From the NCBI GenBank assembly GCA_012032965.1, contig JAAUPT010000172.1:1-5137 (forward strand): 5,137 nt of DNA. Direction: 5' to 3'. Shown piece by piece: positions 1 to 4,867 of the stretch. Under the pieces are notes generated by a model that saw only the letters and a list, made by a program, of their open reading frames with translations, made no database searches and had not been told where the DNA came from. Within the stretch, counting starts at the first letter, position 1; each line of letters starts with the position of its first letter. Position numbers and translations under genes: made by a program. The stretch is from Nitrospira sp. GTDB lineage: Bacteria; Nitrospirota; Nitrospiria; Nitrospirales; Nitrospiraceae.

Positions 1-88
1 CGTTGCCGACCTCGTACTCCTGCTCGAAACCGCACTTGGGGCAAACCACAATACTCTCGCGACGGGCTAACGGATCCTGGAATCGCAT
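1..88 (-). CDS. N-terminus of a zinc-ribbon protein (partial, runs off left edge)
   Basis: Reading leftward from an ATG at 88-86, the frame stays open to the window edge and gives 29 residues beginning MRFQDPLARRESIVVCPKCG. The CPKCG knuckle about 16 residues in is half of a zinc ribbon; the second pair of cysteines would lie outside the window. The frame is also open further upstream, to another ATG at 157-155 and finally to a stop near 208, and the extra stretch (rich in Trp and Phe) has reasonable codons. Neither ATG has a clear Shine-Dalgarno, so the start is uncertain. The gene is divergent from the lipoprotein gene at 355. Function cannot be told from a single knuckle: it could be a small metal-binding protein or the N-terminal ribbon of a larger one. 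Confidence 0.5.
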   Translation of the reverse strand, partial: MRFQDPLARRESIVVCPKCGFEQEYEVGN

Positions 89-343
89 AGAGAACACTTT
101 AGGCCAGAAGGGTTTGCCGCGCAAAGAATTCCACGAAAAGCCCGGCCAATCCGCCATAAGAATGGACAAATCTTGACCGAGTCGTACGATTATGTGATTG
201 CGCCCCTAGCACCCTATAGCCAAGATCACGGCTGGCATTCCATTCCAATTCTTTGTGATTCCGCAGACTTTCGCACGGATTCCCCAGCACCCTGACATCG
301 GCACGAGCTTTGCCAGTAGCCTTCTATACGAACCCCATAACCT

Positions 344-348
344 AGGAG
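344..348 (+). promoter_or_regulatory. Shine-Dalgarno for the FnIII lipoprotein gene
   Basis: AGGAG lies 6 bases before the ATG at 355. It decides in favour of this start and frame over an overlapping open frame (255-461) that also looks partly coding. Confidence 0.75.
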
Positions 349-354
349 TTCGAC

Positions 355-723
355 ATGGAGCTATCGAGATGGAAAATCAGGCCTTACCATATGGTTCAGA
401 TCTGTTTTTTTCTGCTCGTTACCACGGCGTGCGCGTCGTCCGACTCCTCCCCAACCGGTGAACCGGACACGTTTTCCACTGCAACTGCCACGCTTTTGTG
501 GGATTCGAGTACTGGACTGGATGTTGCCGGATACAAGATCTATCAGGCAACAGCATCAGGTGCGTATGGAGCGCCGATCGCGATCATACCCATGATGGAT
601 GTTACAAGTTACACCGTTACTGGTCTGGAATCTGGCGCCACCTATTTCTTCGTCGTCACTGCATACAATTCGGATGGGACCGAAAGTCCCTTCTCCAACG
701 AAGCAAGTACGAGCATCCTCTAG
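355..723 (+). CDS. Small lipoprotein with one fibronectin type III domain
   Basis: 122 residues. A positively charged N-terminus (R5, K7, R9) is followed by a hydrophobic run (about residues 13-25) ending in T-T-A-C, with Cys26 as the likely lipidated residue. The threonine at -3 is a non-standard but tolerable lipobox residue, and +2 is Ala rather than Asp, which under the enterobacterial rule would favour the outer membrane. Residues 27-40 are a Ser/Thr/Pro linker. Residues 41-122 form one FnIII fold: ATLLWD with core Trp49, a GYKIY strand at 59-63, and the YTVTGLESGATYFFVV signature at 86-101, whose Leu91 and Tyr97 form the tyrosine corner. FnIII domains on bacterial surface proteins usually mediate protein or polysaccharide binding; no catalytic domain is attached. 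The gene appears to be monocistronic, with no clear terminator after it. The specific role is unknown. Confidence 0.85.
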   Translation: MELSRWKIRPYHMVQICFFLLVTTACASSDSSPTGEPDTFSTATATLLWDSSTGLDVAGYKIYQATASGAYGAPIAIIPMMDVTSYTVTGLESGATYFFVVTAYNSDGTESPFSNEASTSIL

Positions 724-774
724 CTAACTGACCGCTGCCGCATCTCGAATCTGCACTTTCCCATTGTTCCTCAC

Positions 775-804
775 TTGACCCTCTCTATCCGAGAACTGTA
801 TAAC
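775..804 (+). promoter_or_regulatory. Sigma70-like promoter upstream of tRNA-Arg
   Basis: TTGACC (775-780) and TATAAC (799-804) are separated by 18 bases. Each hexamer matches the housekeeping sigma consensus at five of six positions. Initiation would fall near 811, giving a leader of about 95 nt before the tRNA that RNase P would remove. No open reading frame of note lies between this promoter and the tRNA. This is the best promoter match I found in the window; its activity is inferred. Confidence 0.6.
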
Positions 805-905
805 CAGTCCTTCTGGTAAGTGCTGAGCTGAGATCTTATCTTCGCTTGTTCTTCTCGACCTGGCTCTTTACCTTGGAGCACATGCCTTTGCAGGGCATCT
901 GAGAT

Positions 906-981
906 GCGCCCGTAGCTCAATGGATAGAGCATCTGACTACGGATCAGAAGGTTACAGGTTCAAGTCCTGTCGGGCGCACCA
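906..981 (+). tRNA. tRNA-Arg (anticodon ACG), CCA encoded
   Basis: A full cloverleaf can be drawn by hand. The acceptor stem GCGCCCG (906-912) pairs perfectly with CGGGCGC (971-977), followed by discriminator A978 and encoded CCA (979-981). The D stem is GCTC/GAGC (915-918/927-930). The anticodon stem is TCTGA/TCAGA (932-936/944-948) around the loop CTACGGA, with anticodon ACG at 939-941. The variable region is five bases. The T stem is ACAGG/CCTGT (954-958/966-970) around TTCAAGT. It decodes CGN arginine codons after A34 is deaminated to inosine by TadA (known for this isoacceptor). No intron and no mismatch in any stem. I found no second copy of its 3' end in the window, so there is no sign of an integrated element here. 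Confidence 0.97.
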
Positions 982-1275
982 CACCTCAGGGCACTGTTTT
1001 CAACATCTCACTAACGGACCTGGTCCTCTCACATGCAGGCCAGGCGGGTGAACCATTTTTCAATGGCTGCCTGCTCCAGTGAAGATCCCTTACATCCCTG
1101 GATGTCCCTGGAATCGTGACGTTGACCCAGGGCACCATCATCCTGTAGCGGCCTTCTTCCAAAACGCATGAACAAGTAGCTCGTCACCGACTGTCCGCTT
1201 TCATGCCGAAATCCTCGCAACAGACGTTGCATAAGCCTCCGCTACGCCGTAAGGTAACAGGTAAGGTATCGCGAC
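982..1275. other. Gap between tRNA-Arg and the histidine kinase gene
   Basis: No convincing gene. It holds a perfect GGACC-T-GGTCC dyad (1016-1026); a nested inverted repeat GCAGGC/GCCTGC (1035-1040/1069-1074) enclosing CCATT/AATGG (1053-1057/1062-1066); a tandem TCCCTGGA repeat with 10-base period (1095-1102 and 1105-1112), with a partial TCCCT copy at 1086; and TAAGGTA twice, 12 bases apart (1250-1256 and 1262-1268), the second copy supplying the kinase Shine-Dalgarno. A leftward 67-codon open frame (1232-1029) has GGAGG only 3 bases before its ATG and no recognisable domain. No rho-independent terminator with a T-run is visible after the tRNA. Confidence 0.5.
1029..1232 (-). CDS. Doubtful 67-residue open frame, antisense in the gap
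   Basis: The frame runs leftward toward the tRNA. In favour is a GGAGG directly upstream (1234-1242 region), although its spacing to the ATG is only 3 bases, shorter than usual. The product is basic (many Arg), with two cysteines and no recognisable motif, membrane segment or signal. The tandem repeats and inverted repeats of the gap lie inside it, which argues against selection for coding. It is more likely spurious than real and is listed only because nothing else occupies the gap. Confidence 0.15.
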   Translation of the reverse strand: MQRLLRGFRHESGQSVTSYLFMRFGRRPLQDDGALGQRHDSRDIQGCKGSSLEQAAIEKWFTRLACM

Positions 1276-2025
1276 ATGAAAGATGCTTCAGACCAGGTCG
1301 CTTCCCGGATCGCACAGCATATCGAGTCGGGAGGAAAACAAGAGGCCGAAAACCGGTATCGAGATGATGTCCGCACGTTGGCCGGAAAACTGCTCACGGT
1401 CCAGGACGAAGAACGGCGCCGGATTTCGCGCGATCTTCACGACGACGTGAACCAGCGCCTTGGGGCAATCGGCCTACAACTCGACGCCCTAAGCCGAAAC
1501 CTACCAGACTCGCCGATCGTGATCCGTCGACGAATCCGCGCCATCCGACGTCATGTCAGTGAACTATCTGACGAAGTCCGCGGGCTTGCCTATCGGTTCC
1601 ATCAAACTACGGTGGAAGACCTTGGCCTCGTCGCCGCACTCCAACGTTATATCAACGACTTTGTGAAGCGCACCGGCATCAGTGCCCGATTCACAAAGCC
1701 TCGATCGGCTGATCCCATTCCCTTGCGATTGGCCACCTGCTTGTATCGAATCGCACAGGAAGGTTTGGGGAATGTCGGACTGCATGCCAACGCGTCACAG
1801 GTATCTCTTGCGCTCATCGTTTCACCCGACGAGATTTCATTGACCGTGTGTGACGATGGAATAGGGATGGACCTCGAAGAGGTCACTCGGCGAAAAGAAG
1901 GGCTCGGGATGTTGAGCATGGAGGAACGGGCGAAGCTGTTGAATGGGACGATATCCTGGTTTTCTTCACCTGGGAAGGGAACGACGGTGTTCGCACGCTT
2001 TGACCCGGAAACGGCATCGCGATGA
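1276..2025 (+). CDS. Soluble NarL/DegS-type sensor histidine kinase (HisKA_3 + HATPase)
   Basis: 249 residues. Residues about 20-45 are charged and helical, probably a short coiled coil. The HisKA_3 dimerisation and phosphotransfer domain follows at about 38-110, with the motif EERRRISRDLHDD and phospho-acceptor His55. The HATPase_c domain (about 148-245) shows the N-box YRIAQEGLGNVGLHA with Asn166, the G1 box DDGIGM (193-198), and the G2 box GLGMLSMEER with the final GKGTT. All expected catalytic residues are present. There is no transmembrane segment and no PAS, GAF or other recognisable input domain, so the protein should be cytoplasmic and respond to a partner or an internal signal. TAAGG at 1262-1266 lies 9 bases before the ATG. 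The stop overlaps the next gene by ATGA (2022-2025), so kinase and regulator are translationally coupled. The cognate partner is the NarL-family regulator downstream, which is frameshifted in this sequence. Confidence 0.92.
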   Translation: MKDASDQVASRIAQHIESGGKQEAENRYRDDVRTLAGKLLTVQDEERRRISRDLHDDVNQRLGAIGLQLDALSRNLPDSPIVIRRRIRAIRRHVSELSDEVRGLAYRFHQTTVEDLGLVAALQRYINDFVKRTGISARFTKPRSADPIPLRLATCLYRIAQEGLGNVGLHANASQVSLALIVSPDEISLTVCDDGIGMDLEEVTRRKEGLGMLSMEERAKLLNGTISWFSSPGKGTTVFARFDPETASR

Positions 2026-2673
2026 GCAAGCCATCAATCCTTCTCGCAGACGATCATACCCTGTTTGTGGAGGCCCTGCATAATGTGCTGGAGCCGGAAT
2101 TCACCTTGGTGGGTGAAGTGGAGGAGTGGCCGCGCGCTCCTGGAGGCGGCACCTCGTCTTCTGCCTGACGTCATATTGCTGGATCTGTCGATGCCGCTCC
2201 TGAACGGCATCGATGCAGCCTACCAACTCAAGCGCCTCGTACCCGACACGAAATTGCTGTTTTTAAGCATGCACGGGGATGCGACCTATGTCACCGAGGC
2301 CTTCCGAGCCGGTGCGGCCGGCTACGTGTTGAAGCGCTCGACCGCGACGGAACTGCTTCAAGCCATTCGTGCCGTGTTGCGGGGACAACTGTACATATCT
2401 CCGATGCTGGCCAAAGACATGCTGGATCCACTCTTACACAGTACGCGGTCCAAGCGGTCCATGACAGCGCCACAAAAGCAGCTCACCATACGCCAGCGAG
2501 AAGTTCTGCAACTAGTCGCCGAAGGGCGATCACTCAAAGAGATTGCCTCGATTCTCTGCGTGTCGGTCAAGACCGTGGAGTTTCATAAGACACGCATCGT
2601 CAAACAGCTGGGGCTTTCTACGACGGCCGATCTTACCAAGTACGCAGTTACGCACGGCTTGGTCCTCGCGTAA
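2022..2673 (+). pseudogene. NarL/FixJ-family response regulator, broken by a 1-base insertion
   Basis: The start codon overlaps the kinase stop (ATGA at 2022). From there the frame reads MSKPSILLADDHTLFVEAL, a normal receiver start with the acidic pair D10-D11, but it reaches TGA at 2166-2168. The rest of the protein is in the next frame: LLEAAPRLLPDVILLDLSMP onward to TAA at 2671-2673. Dropping one base in GAGGAGTGG (about 2126) restores EVEDGRALLEAA and a complete 216-residue regulator. In the restored protein the phospho-acceptor is D54, the Ser/Thr switch is S82, the conserved lysine is K104, and a GerE/LuxR helix-turn-helix spans about 154-213 (REVLQLVAEGRSLKEIA, then SVKTVEFH). Everything but the one base is textbook, so the lesion is either very recent or a sequencing error. 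As read, only a 48-residue fragment would be made from the coupled start. Confidence 0.85.
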
Positions 2674-2783
2674 TGTTCCGTCGATCTGACCGTGCCTTCT
2701 GCTGACCAGTCGTCGTACCTCCCATAACCTTTTTCCTCGACCAACAGTCCTCCCGCTCCTCGGCACATCCAGGGAACGATGTC

Positions 2784-2948
2784 ATGGTAACTAGGGAGGG
2801 CCCTAGTTCTCATCCCTCGGTCACTCGTGGTTTGTTAGACCCCATGCCCCCGCTGGATGAGACCCGATTGCAGATGAGAGAGGGGCATGACAAGGCGCCT
2901 CTCGGGCGGATCCAGTGCGTGATTGTACCCACTCACAGGCGTCGTTAG
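2784..2948 (+). CDS. Possible 54-residue small protein upstream of the second regulator
   Basis: ATG at 2784 is preceded by AGGGA (2771-2775) at a spacing of 8. The frame stays open for 54 codons and ends at TAG 2946-2948, which overlaps the AGGAGA Shine-Dalgarno of the next gene and lies 10 bases before its ATG. The second half (about residues 20-54, from PMPPLDETRLQMREG to IVPTHRRR) has GC-rich third positions like neighbouring genes. There is no known domain, membrane segment or signal peptide; the C-terminus is basic. A perfect palindrome falls at codons 2-9, which is unusual inside a gene. It could be a real small protein, an upstream ORF whose translation influences the regulator, or a chance frame. 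Confidence 0.3.
   Translation: MVTREGPSSHPSVTRGLLDPMPPLDETRLQMREGHDKAPLGRIQCVIVPTHRRR
2789..2808. repeat. Perfect 20-base palindrome AACTAGGG-N4-CCCTAGTT
   Basis: Eight bases on each side are perfectly complementary around an AGGG centre. There is no T-run on either strand, so it is not a typical intrinsic terminator. Its length and symmetry fit a dimeric regulator's operator; LuxR-family boxes are typically 18-20 base dyads (known). It lies about 150 bases before the second LuxR-type regulator gene, so autoregulation is a reasonable guess. Confidence 0.55.
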
Positions 2949-2952
2949 GAGA
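2947..2952 (+). promoter_or_regulatory. Shine-Dalgarno deciding the start of the second regulator
   Basis: AGGAGA ends 6 bases before the ATG at 2959. It selects this start over an in-frame TTG at 2923, which lacks a ribosome binding site and would add a non-homologous tail of 12 residues. Confidence 0.75.
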
Positions 2953-2958
2953 CAACAC

Positions 2959-3609
2959 ATGTCCGGTAGCACAGACCCAGGCCTTATTATCTTAGCAGGC
3001 ATTCATCCGTTGATTGCAGAGGACAGTCGACTTCGCGCTCATAGCATCCCCGGACCAACGCAGTATGAGCTCGTTGCCTCTACCGCCGACGAGCTCTCTC
3101 TGTTGCCACTCGTGAACCGCTTGAAACCCCATTTCGTTCTACTCGATCTGCTGCACACAAGCAGTCTGCAAACCATTCCGCGCATCATGCGCATTCATCC
3201 GTCAAGTTGCATCGTGGCCGTGACGGGAACGCGGAATAAAGACGTCGTGGCGGCAGCCTTGTCCAGTGGCGCATCAGGTGTCCTCTATCGCACCGACGTC
3301 TCGGCTGAACTGCTCGATGCCATCCGTACCATGAAATCAGGCCGGCGGTTTTTATCCTCTGCTTTTTCATCGAAAGCCACCAGCCCTGTAGTCGATGATC
3401 ATCGGCTACAGGCGGGAGATATCTCATCCTTGGATGAGCTGATCATGCGTCTCACGTTGAGAGGGTATCCGGCATCTCGAATCGCACGCGCGCTCGGCCT
3501 TTCCGTCAGGACGGTGCGTCTCAGCATCGATTTCCTCAAGCAGTTCTATGGTGTGCGCACGAAACAGGAATTGAAAGAATATGCGACGGCTGTATTCTGC
3601 AGGTCATGA
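2959..3609 (+). CDS. NarL-type regulator with a degenerate (pseudo-) receiver domain
   Basis: 216 residues, the same length as the restored neighbour regulator. The receiver (about 8-130) keeps the fold pattern: LIILAGIHPL, FVLLDL with D63 at the phospho-acceptor position, SCIVAVTGT with T89, and GASGVLYR. However, the Mg2+-binding acidic pair (DD in LADDH) is replaced by Gly14-Ile15, the conserved Lys is Arg111, and the MPxxxG loop after D63 is lost. Such receivers normally cannot be phosphorylated in the standard way (known for atypical response regulators). The C-terminal helix-turn-helix (about 157-211) keeps SRIARALGLSVRTVR and a GVRTKQELKEYA ending like the GerE family, but the first helix lacks the usual LTxRE motif. 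Tandem position, equal length and similar C-termini suggest it arose by duplication of the upstream regulator. It probably binds DNA independently of phosphorylation, perhaps gated by a ligand or protein partner. Confidence 0.85.
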   Translation: MSGSTDPGLIILAGIHPLIAEDSRLRAHSIPGPTQYELVASTADELSLLPLVNRLKPHFVLLDLLHTSSLQTIPRIMRIHPSSCIVAVTGTRNKDVVAAALSSGASGVLYRTDVSAELLDAIRTMKSGRRFLSSAFSSKATSPVVDDHRLQAGDISSLDELIMRLTLRGYPASRIARALGLSVRTVRLSIDFLKQFYGVRTKQELKEYATAVFCRS

Positions 3610-3640
3610 CGATCTGACTCGTTCAGTGGGAGAGGCATTC

Positions 3641-3775
3641 ATGTACGTAGGGTTCACTGACGTGGGCTTCCATCTGATCATCAGGCCTTCTCGCGCGGGC
3701 ACAGACTCCGAACGAGGCGACGGAGTTCCGATATGCCCAGATATCGTCGGAGGGGTGAGGGCCAGGGCAGGATAA
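3641..3775 (+). CDS. Doubtful 44-residue open frame in the FKBP leader
   Basis: ATG at 3641 follows GGGAGAGG (3628-3635) at a 5-base spacing, which is a good ribosome binding site. The 44 codons carry no recognisable motif, and two stem-loops fall within them. It ends 27 bases before the FKBP start. Either a small leader peptide or chance. Confidence 0.2.
   Translation: MYVGFTDVGFHLIIRPSRAGTDSERGDGVPICPDIVGGVRARAG
3705..3746 (+). repeat. Two adjacent stem-loops before the FKBP gene
   Basis: ACTCCG/CGGAGT (3705-3710/3721-3726, 10-base loop) is followed directly by CGATAT/ATATCG (3729-3734/3741-3746, 6-base loop). A short CTGAT-C-ATCAG dyad lies just upstream at 3674-3684. No T-run follows, so they are not ordinary terminators. 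They would sit in the 5' leader of the isomerase mRNA or mark the end of the regulator transcript. Confidence 0.4.
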
Positions 3776-3802
3776 GACGACAGGATGGGGGGAGGGAACC
3801 TC

Positions 3803-4354
3803 ATGAACACGACCAGCACTTCAAGCCCTCCTGAGAAACAGGTGCCACATCGTCGAGTTGAGGAAGGCGACCTAGTTCGGGTCGACTTCATGGCCTGGTT
3901 GGAGGACGGCTCGCTGTTCGACTCTTCCCTGTATGACAAACCTCATGAGTTTATCGCCGGAGAACAGTCTGTCATCCCAGGCATCAATCATTTGGTCATC
4001 GGCATGACCGTCGGTGAATCACGCACCCAGCTGCTTCCCCCTGACCTTGCCTTCGGTCCTTATCACGCCGAGCTCTGTTGCCGAGTGAGACGCAGATGGT
4101 TGAAGGCCCAACATGTTTTGCCGGCAGTTGGCCTCGGACTGGCTATCCTCAAAAAGAATCGCACGCTGAGGCACATGATCATCACTAAATTAGACGGAGA
4201 AGAGGTCACCTTGGATGGCAATCATAGGCTGGCCGGCAAGAGCATCATGGTTCAGCTTGATCTCCTAGAGATCCTCAATCCCACCGCCCCTGCTAATGGC
4301 TCACACGTTTTCGGGGCGGCTACCAGAAACACTCATACGAATAGAGGGCCATGA
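3803..4354 (+). CDS. SlyD-like FKBP-type peptidyl-prolyl cis-trans isomerase
   Basis: 183 residues starting at ATG 3803, with GGAGG (3791-3795) 7 bases upstream; the earlier in-frame ATG at 3785 contains this ribosome site in its coding part and is rejected. It catalyses cis-trans isomerisation of X-Pro bonds and acts as a folding helper. There is no signal peptide, so it is cytoplasmic. After a polar tail (1-20), the FKBP core runs VRVDFMAWLEDGSLFD (25-40), with pocket residues F39, D40, F50, V57 and I58; the FKBP12 Trp59 position is Ile61 and Tyr82 is Phe84. An insert-in-flap chaperone domain (about 87-137) is followed by the SlyD signature DGNHRLAGK (138-146) closing the core near 158. The histidine/cysteine-rich nickel tail of E. 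coli SlyD is absent; the C-terminal 25 residues are Ala/Asn/Thr-rich. Several arginines (94-98) in the flap region are unusual for the family. Its stop overlaps a following ATG (ATGA). Confidence 0.88.
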   Translation: MNTTSTSSPPEKQVPHRRVEEGDLVRVDFMAWLEDGSLFDSSLYDKPHEFIAGEQSVIPGINHLVIGMTVGESRTQLLPPDLAFGPYHAELCCRVRRRWLKAQHVLPAVGLGLAILKKNRTLRHMIITKLDGEEVTLDGNHRLAGKSIMVQLDLLEILNPTAPANGSHVFGAATRNTHTNRGP

Positions 4355-4840
4355 TGGAACTCACATTACTGGATGTCATCACCCTGCTGACGATTGTGGC
4401 CATGGTATGGGCTGCGGTGAAGTGGAGAAGGCGACAACGGTGGTCAGCGCGTTCGAGAATGAGACGCCCGATCCGATACCTGACGATTTTCCACTAGGAA
4501 GTTGCGGTACACCGAGGTGGATCATGCGAAGCACATATAATTTCCGCGCGACGTGCGCGTACCCTTTCACTCCCAAACGGTGGGGGACGATACCCATGCT
4601 GCTCACATTCACTTGGTTATTGCTCCAAAAGGATGTGTCCTATCACCCGATATGGTTCCGGCCCAAACGGGGGTCGACGCTCGATCACGCGTTACCGTGT
4701 CGGCCCCGGTCATAGCCGGAGAACGAGTCCATTCACGAGTGGAGAACGTTTGTGATTTTCCAGCGTTGACGTCAGATTTGATCAAAGATCCCAATGGCGC
4801 CTCACCGTGCGGTCATGGAATTCCCAGCCGCAAGCGGTGA
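4351..4840 (+). pseudogene. Disrupted gene: membrane-anchor start, then coding signal in three frames
   Basis: An ATGATG at 4351-4356 overlaps the FKBP stop, with GAGGG (4345-4349 region) before it, and reads MELTLLDVITLLTIVAMVW, a single membrane segment. That frame ends at TAG 4495 after 48 residues, with an Arg-rich, non-coding-looking tail. From about 4418 the coding-like frame is the one shifted by one base (EVEKATTVVSAFENETPDP, rich in G/A at codon position 1). From about 4487 it is the third frame (RKLRYTEVDHAKHI, then TAA at 4538-4540, then FPRDVRVPFHSQTVGDD onward to TGA 4838-4840). Together these give about 160 residues: an N-terminal anchor and a soluble domain of unknown family. 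Two deletion-type frameshifts and one nonsense codon imply decay or assembly error. Alternatively the 48-residue membrane peptide (4351-4497) is a real small protein. I do not recognise the family. Confidence 0.5.
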
Positions 4841-4867
4841 CGAAACTTGAACACCAGAGAGGTATTC

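Larger units (their letters stand above)
2674..2958. other. Gap between the two response regulator genes
   Basis: This 285-base stretch begins pyrimidine-rich (2700-2765, with TTTTT at 2731-2735 but no hairpin before it). It then carries the perfect palindrome at 2789-2808, a longer-range inverted repeat CATGCCCC/GGGGCATG (2843-2850 and 2882-2889), and a weaker stem GAGAGG/CCTCTC (2878-2883/2898-2903) that would compete with it. A possible 54-codon ORF covers 2784-2948. No clear sigma70 promoter was found. The concentration of dyads suggests a regulatory leader for the downstream regulator; this is inference. Confidence 0.5.

Noticed and set aside
99..290. Leftward 63-codon frame at the left edge
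   Set aside because: Different frame from the CPKCG zinc-knuckle ORF; no domain and no clear ribosome site.
255..461. Forward 68-codon open frame overlapping the lipoprotein start
   Set aside because: No ribosome site; the AGGAG at 344-348 and the lipobox plus FnIII domain support the other frame from 355.
906..981. tRNA-Arg as an integration (att) site
   Set aside because: No repeated copy of the tRNA 3' end and no integrase or other mobile gene in the window.
1564..1919. Two leftward frames inside the kinase gene
   Set aside because: Antisense shadows of a well-conserved HisKA_3/HATPase coding region.
2115..2170. Programmed +1 frameshifting in the regulator mRNA
   Set aside because: No slippery codon followed by a stop at the shift point (unlike prfB CUU-UGA), and the in-frame stop lies about 40 bases further on; a plain indel is simpler.
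2065..2673. Regulator read as a separate gene starting at TTG 2065
   Set aside because: Its first 22 residues (Trp/Cys-rich) do not resemble a receiver, while the other frame from ATG 2022 gives the correct receiver N-terminus; the break is a frameshift, not a new start.
2530..2813. Leftward frames across the regulator end and the following gap
   Set aside because: Mostly antisense to the helix-turn-helix region; no domain or ribosome site.
2876..2904. GAGAGG/CCTCTC stem as a terminator
   Set aside because: Six pairs and then a mismatch, followed by GGGCGG rather than a T-run.
3604..3939. Leftward 111-codon frame
   Set aside because: Antisense to the FKBP start and leader; Ser/Pro/Arg-rich low-information sequence with no recognisable motif.
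4296..4715. Forward 139-codon frame over the FKBP end
   Set aside because: Starts inside the FKBP C-terminus without a ribosome site; only a middle stretch (about 4418-4490) looks coding, which fits a piece of the disrupted gene.
4553..4840. Independent 95-residue gene from GTG 4553
   Set aside because: No ribosome site at the GTG, and coding-like sequence continues upstream across the TAA at 4538; better explained as the 3' part of the disrupted gene.
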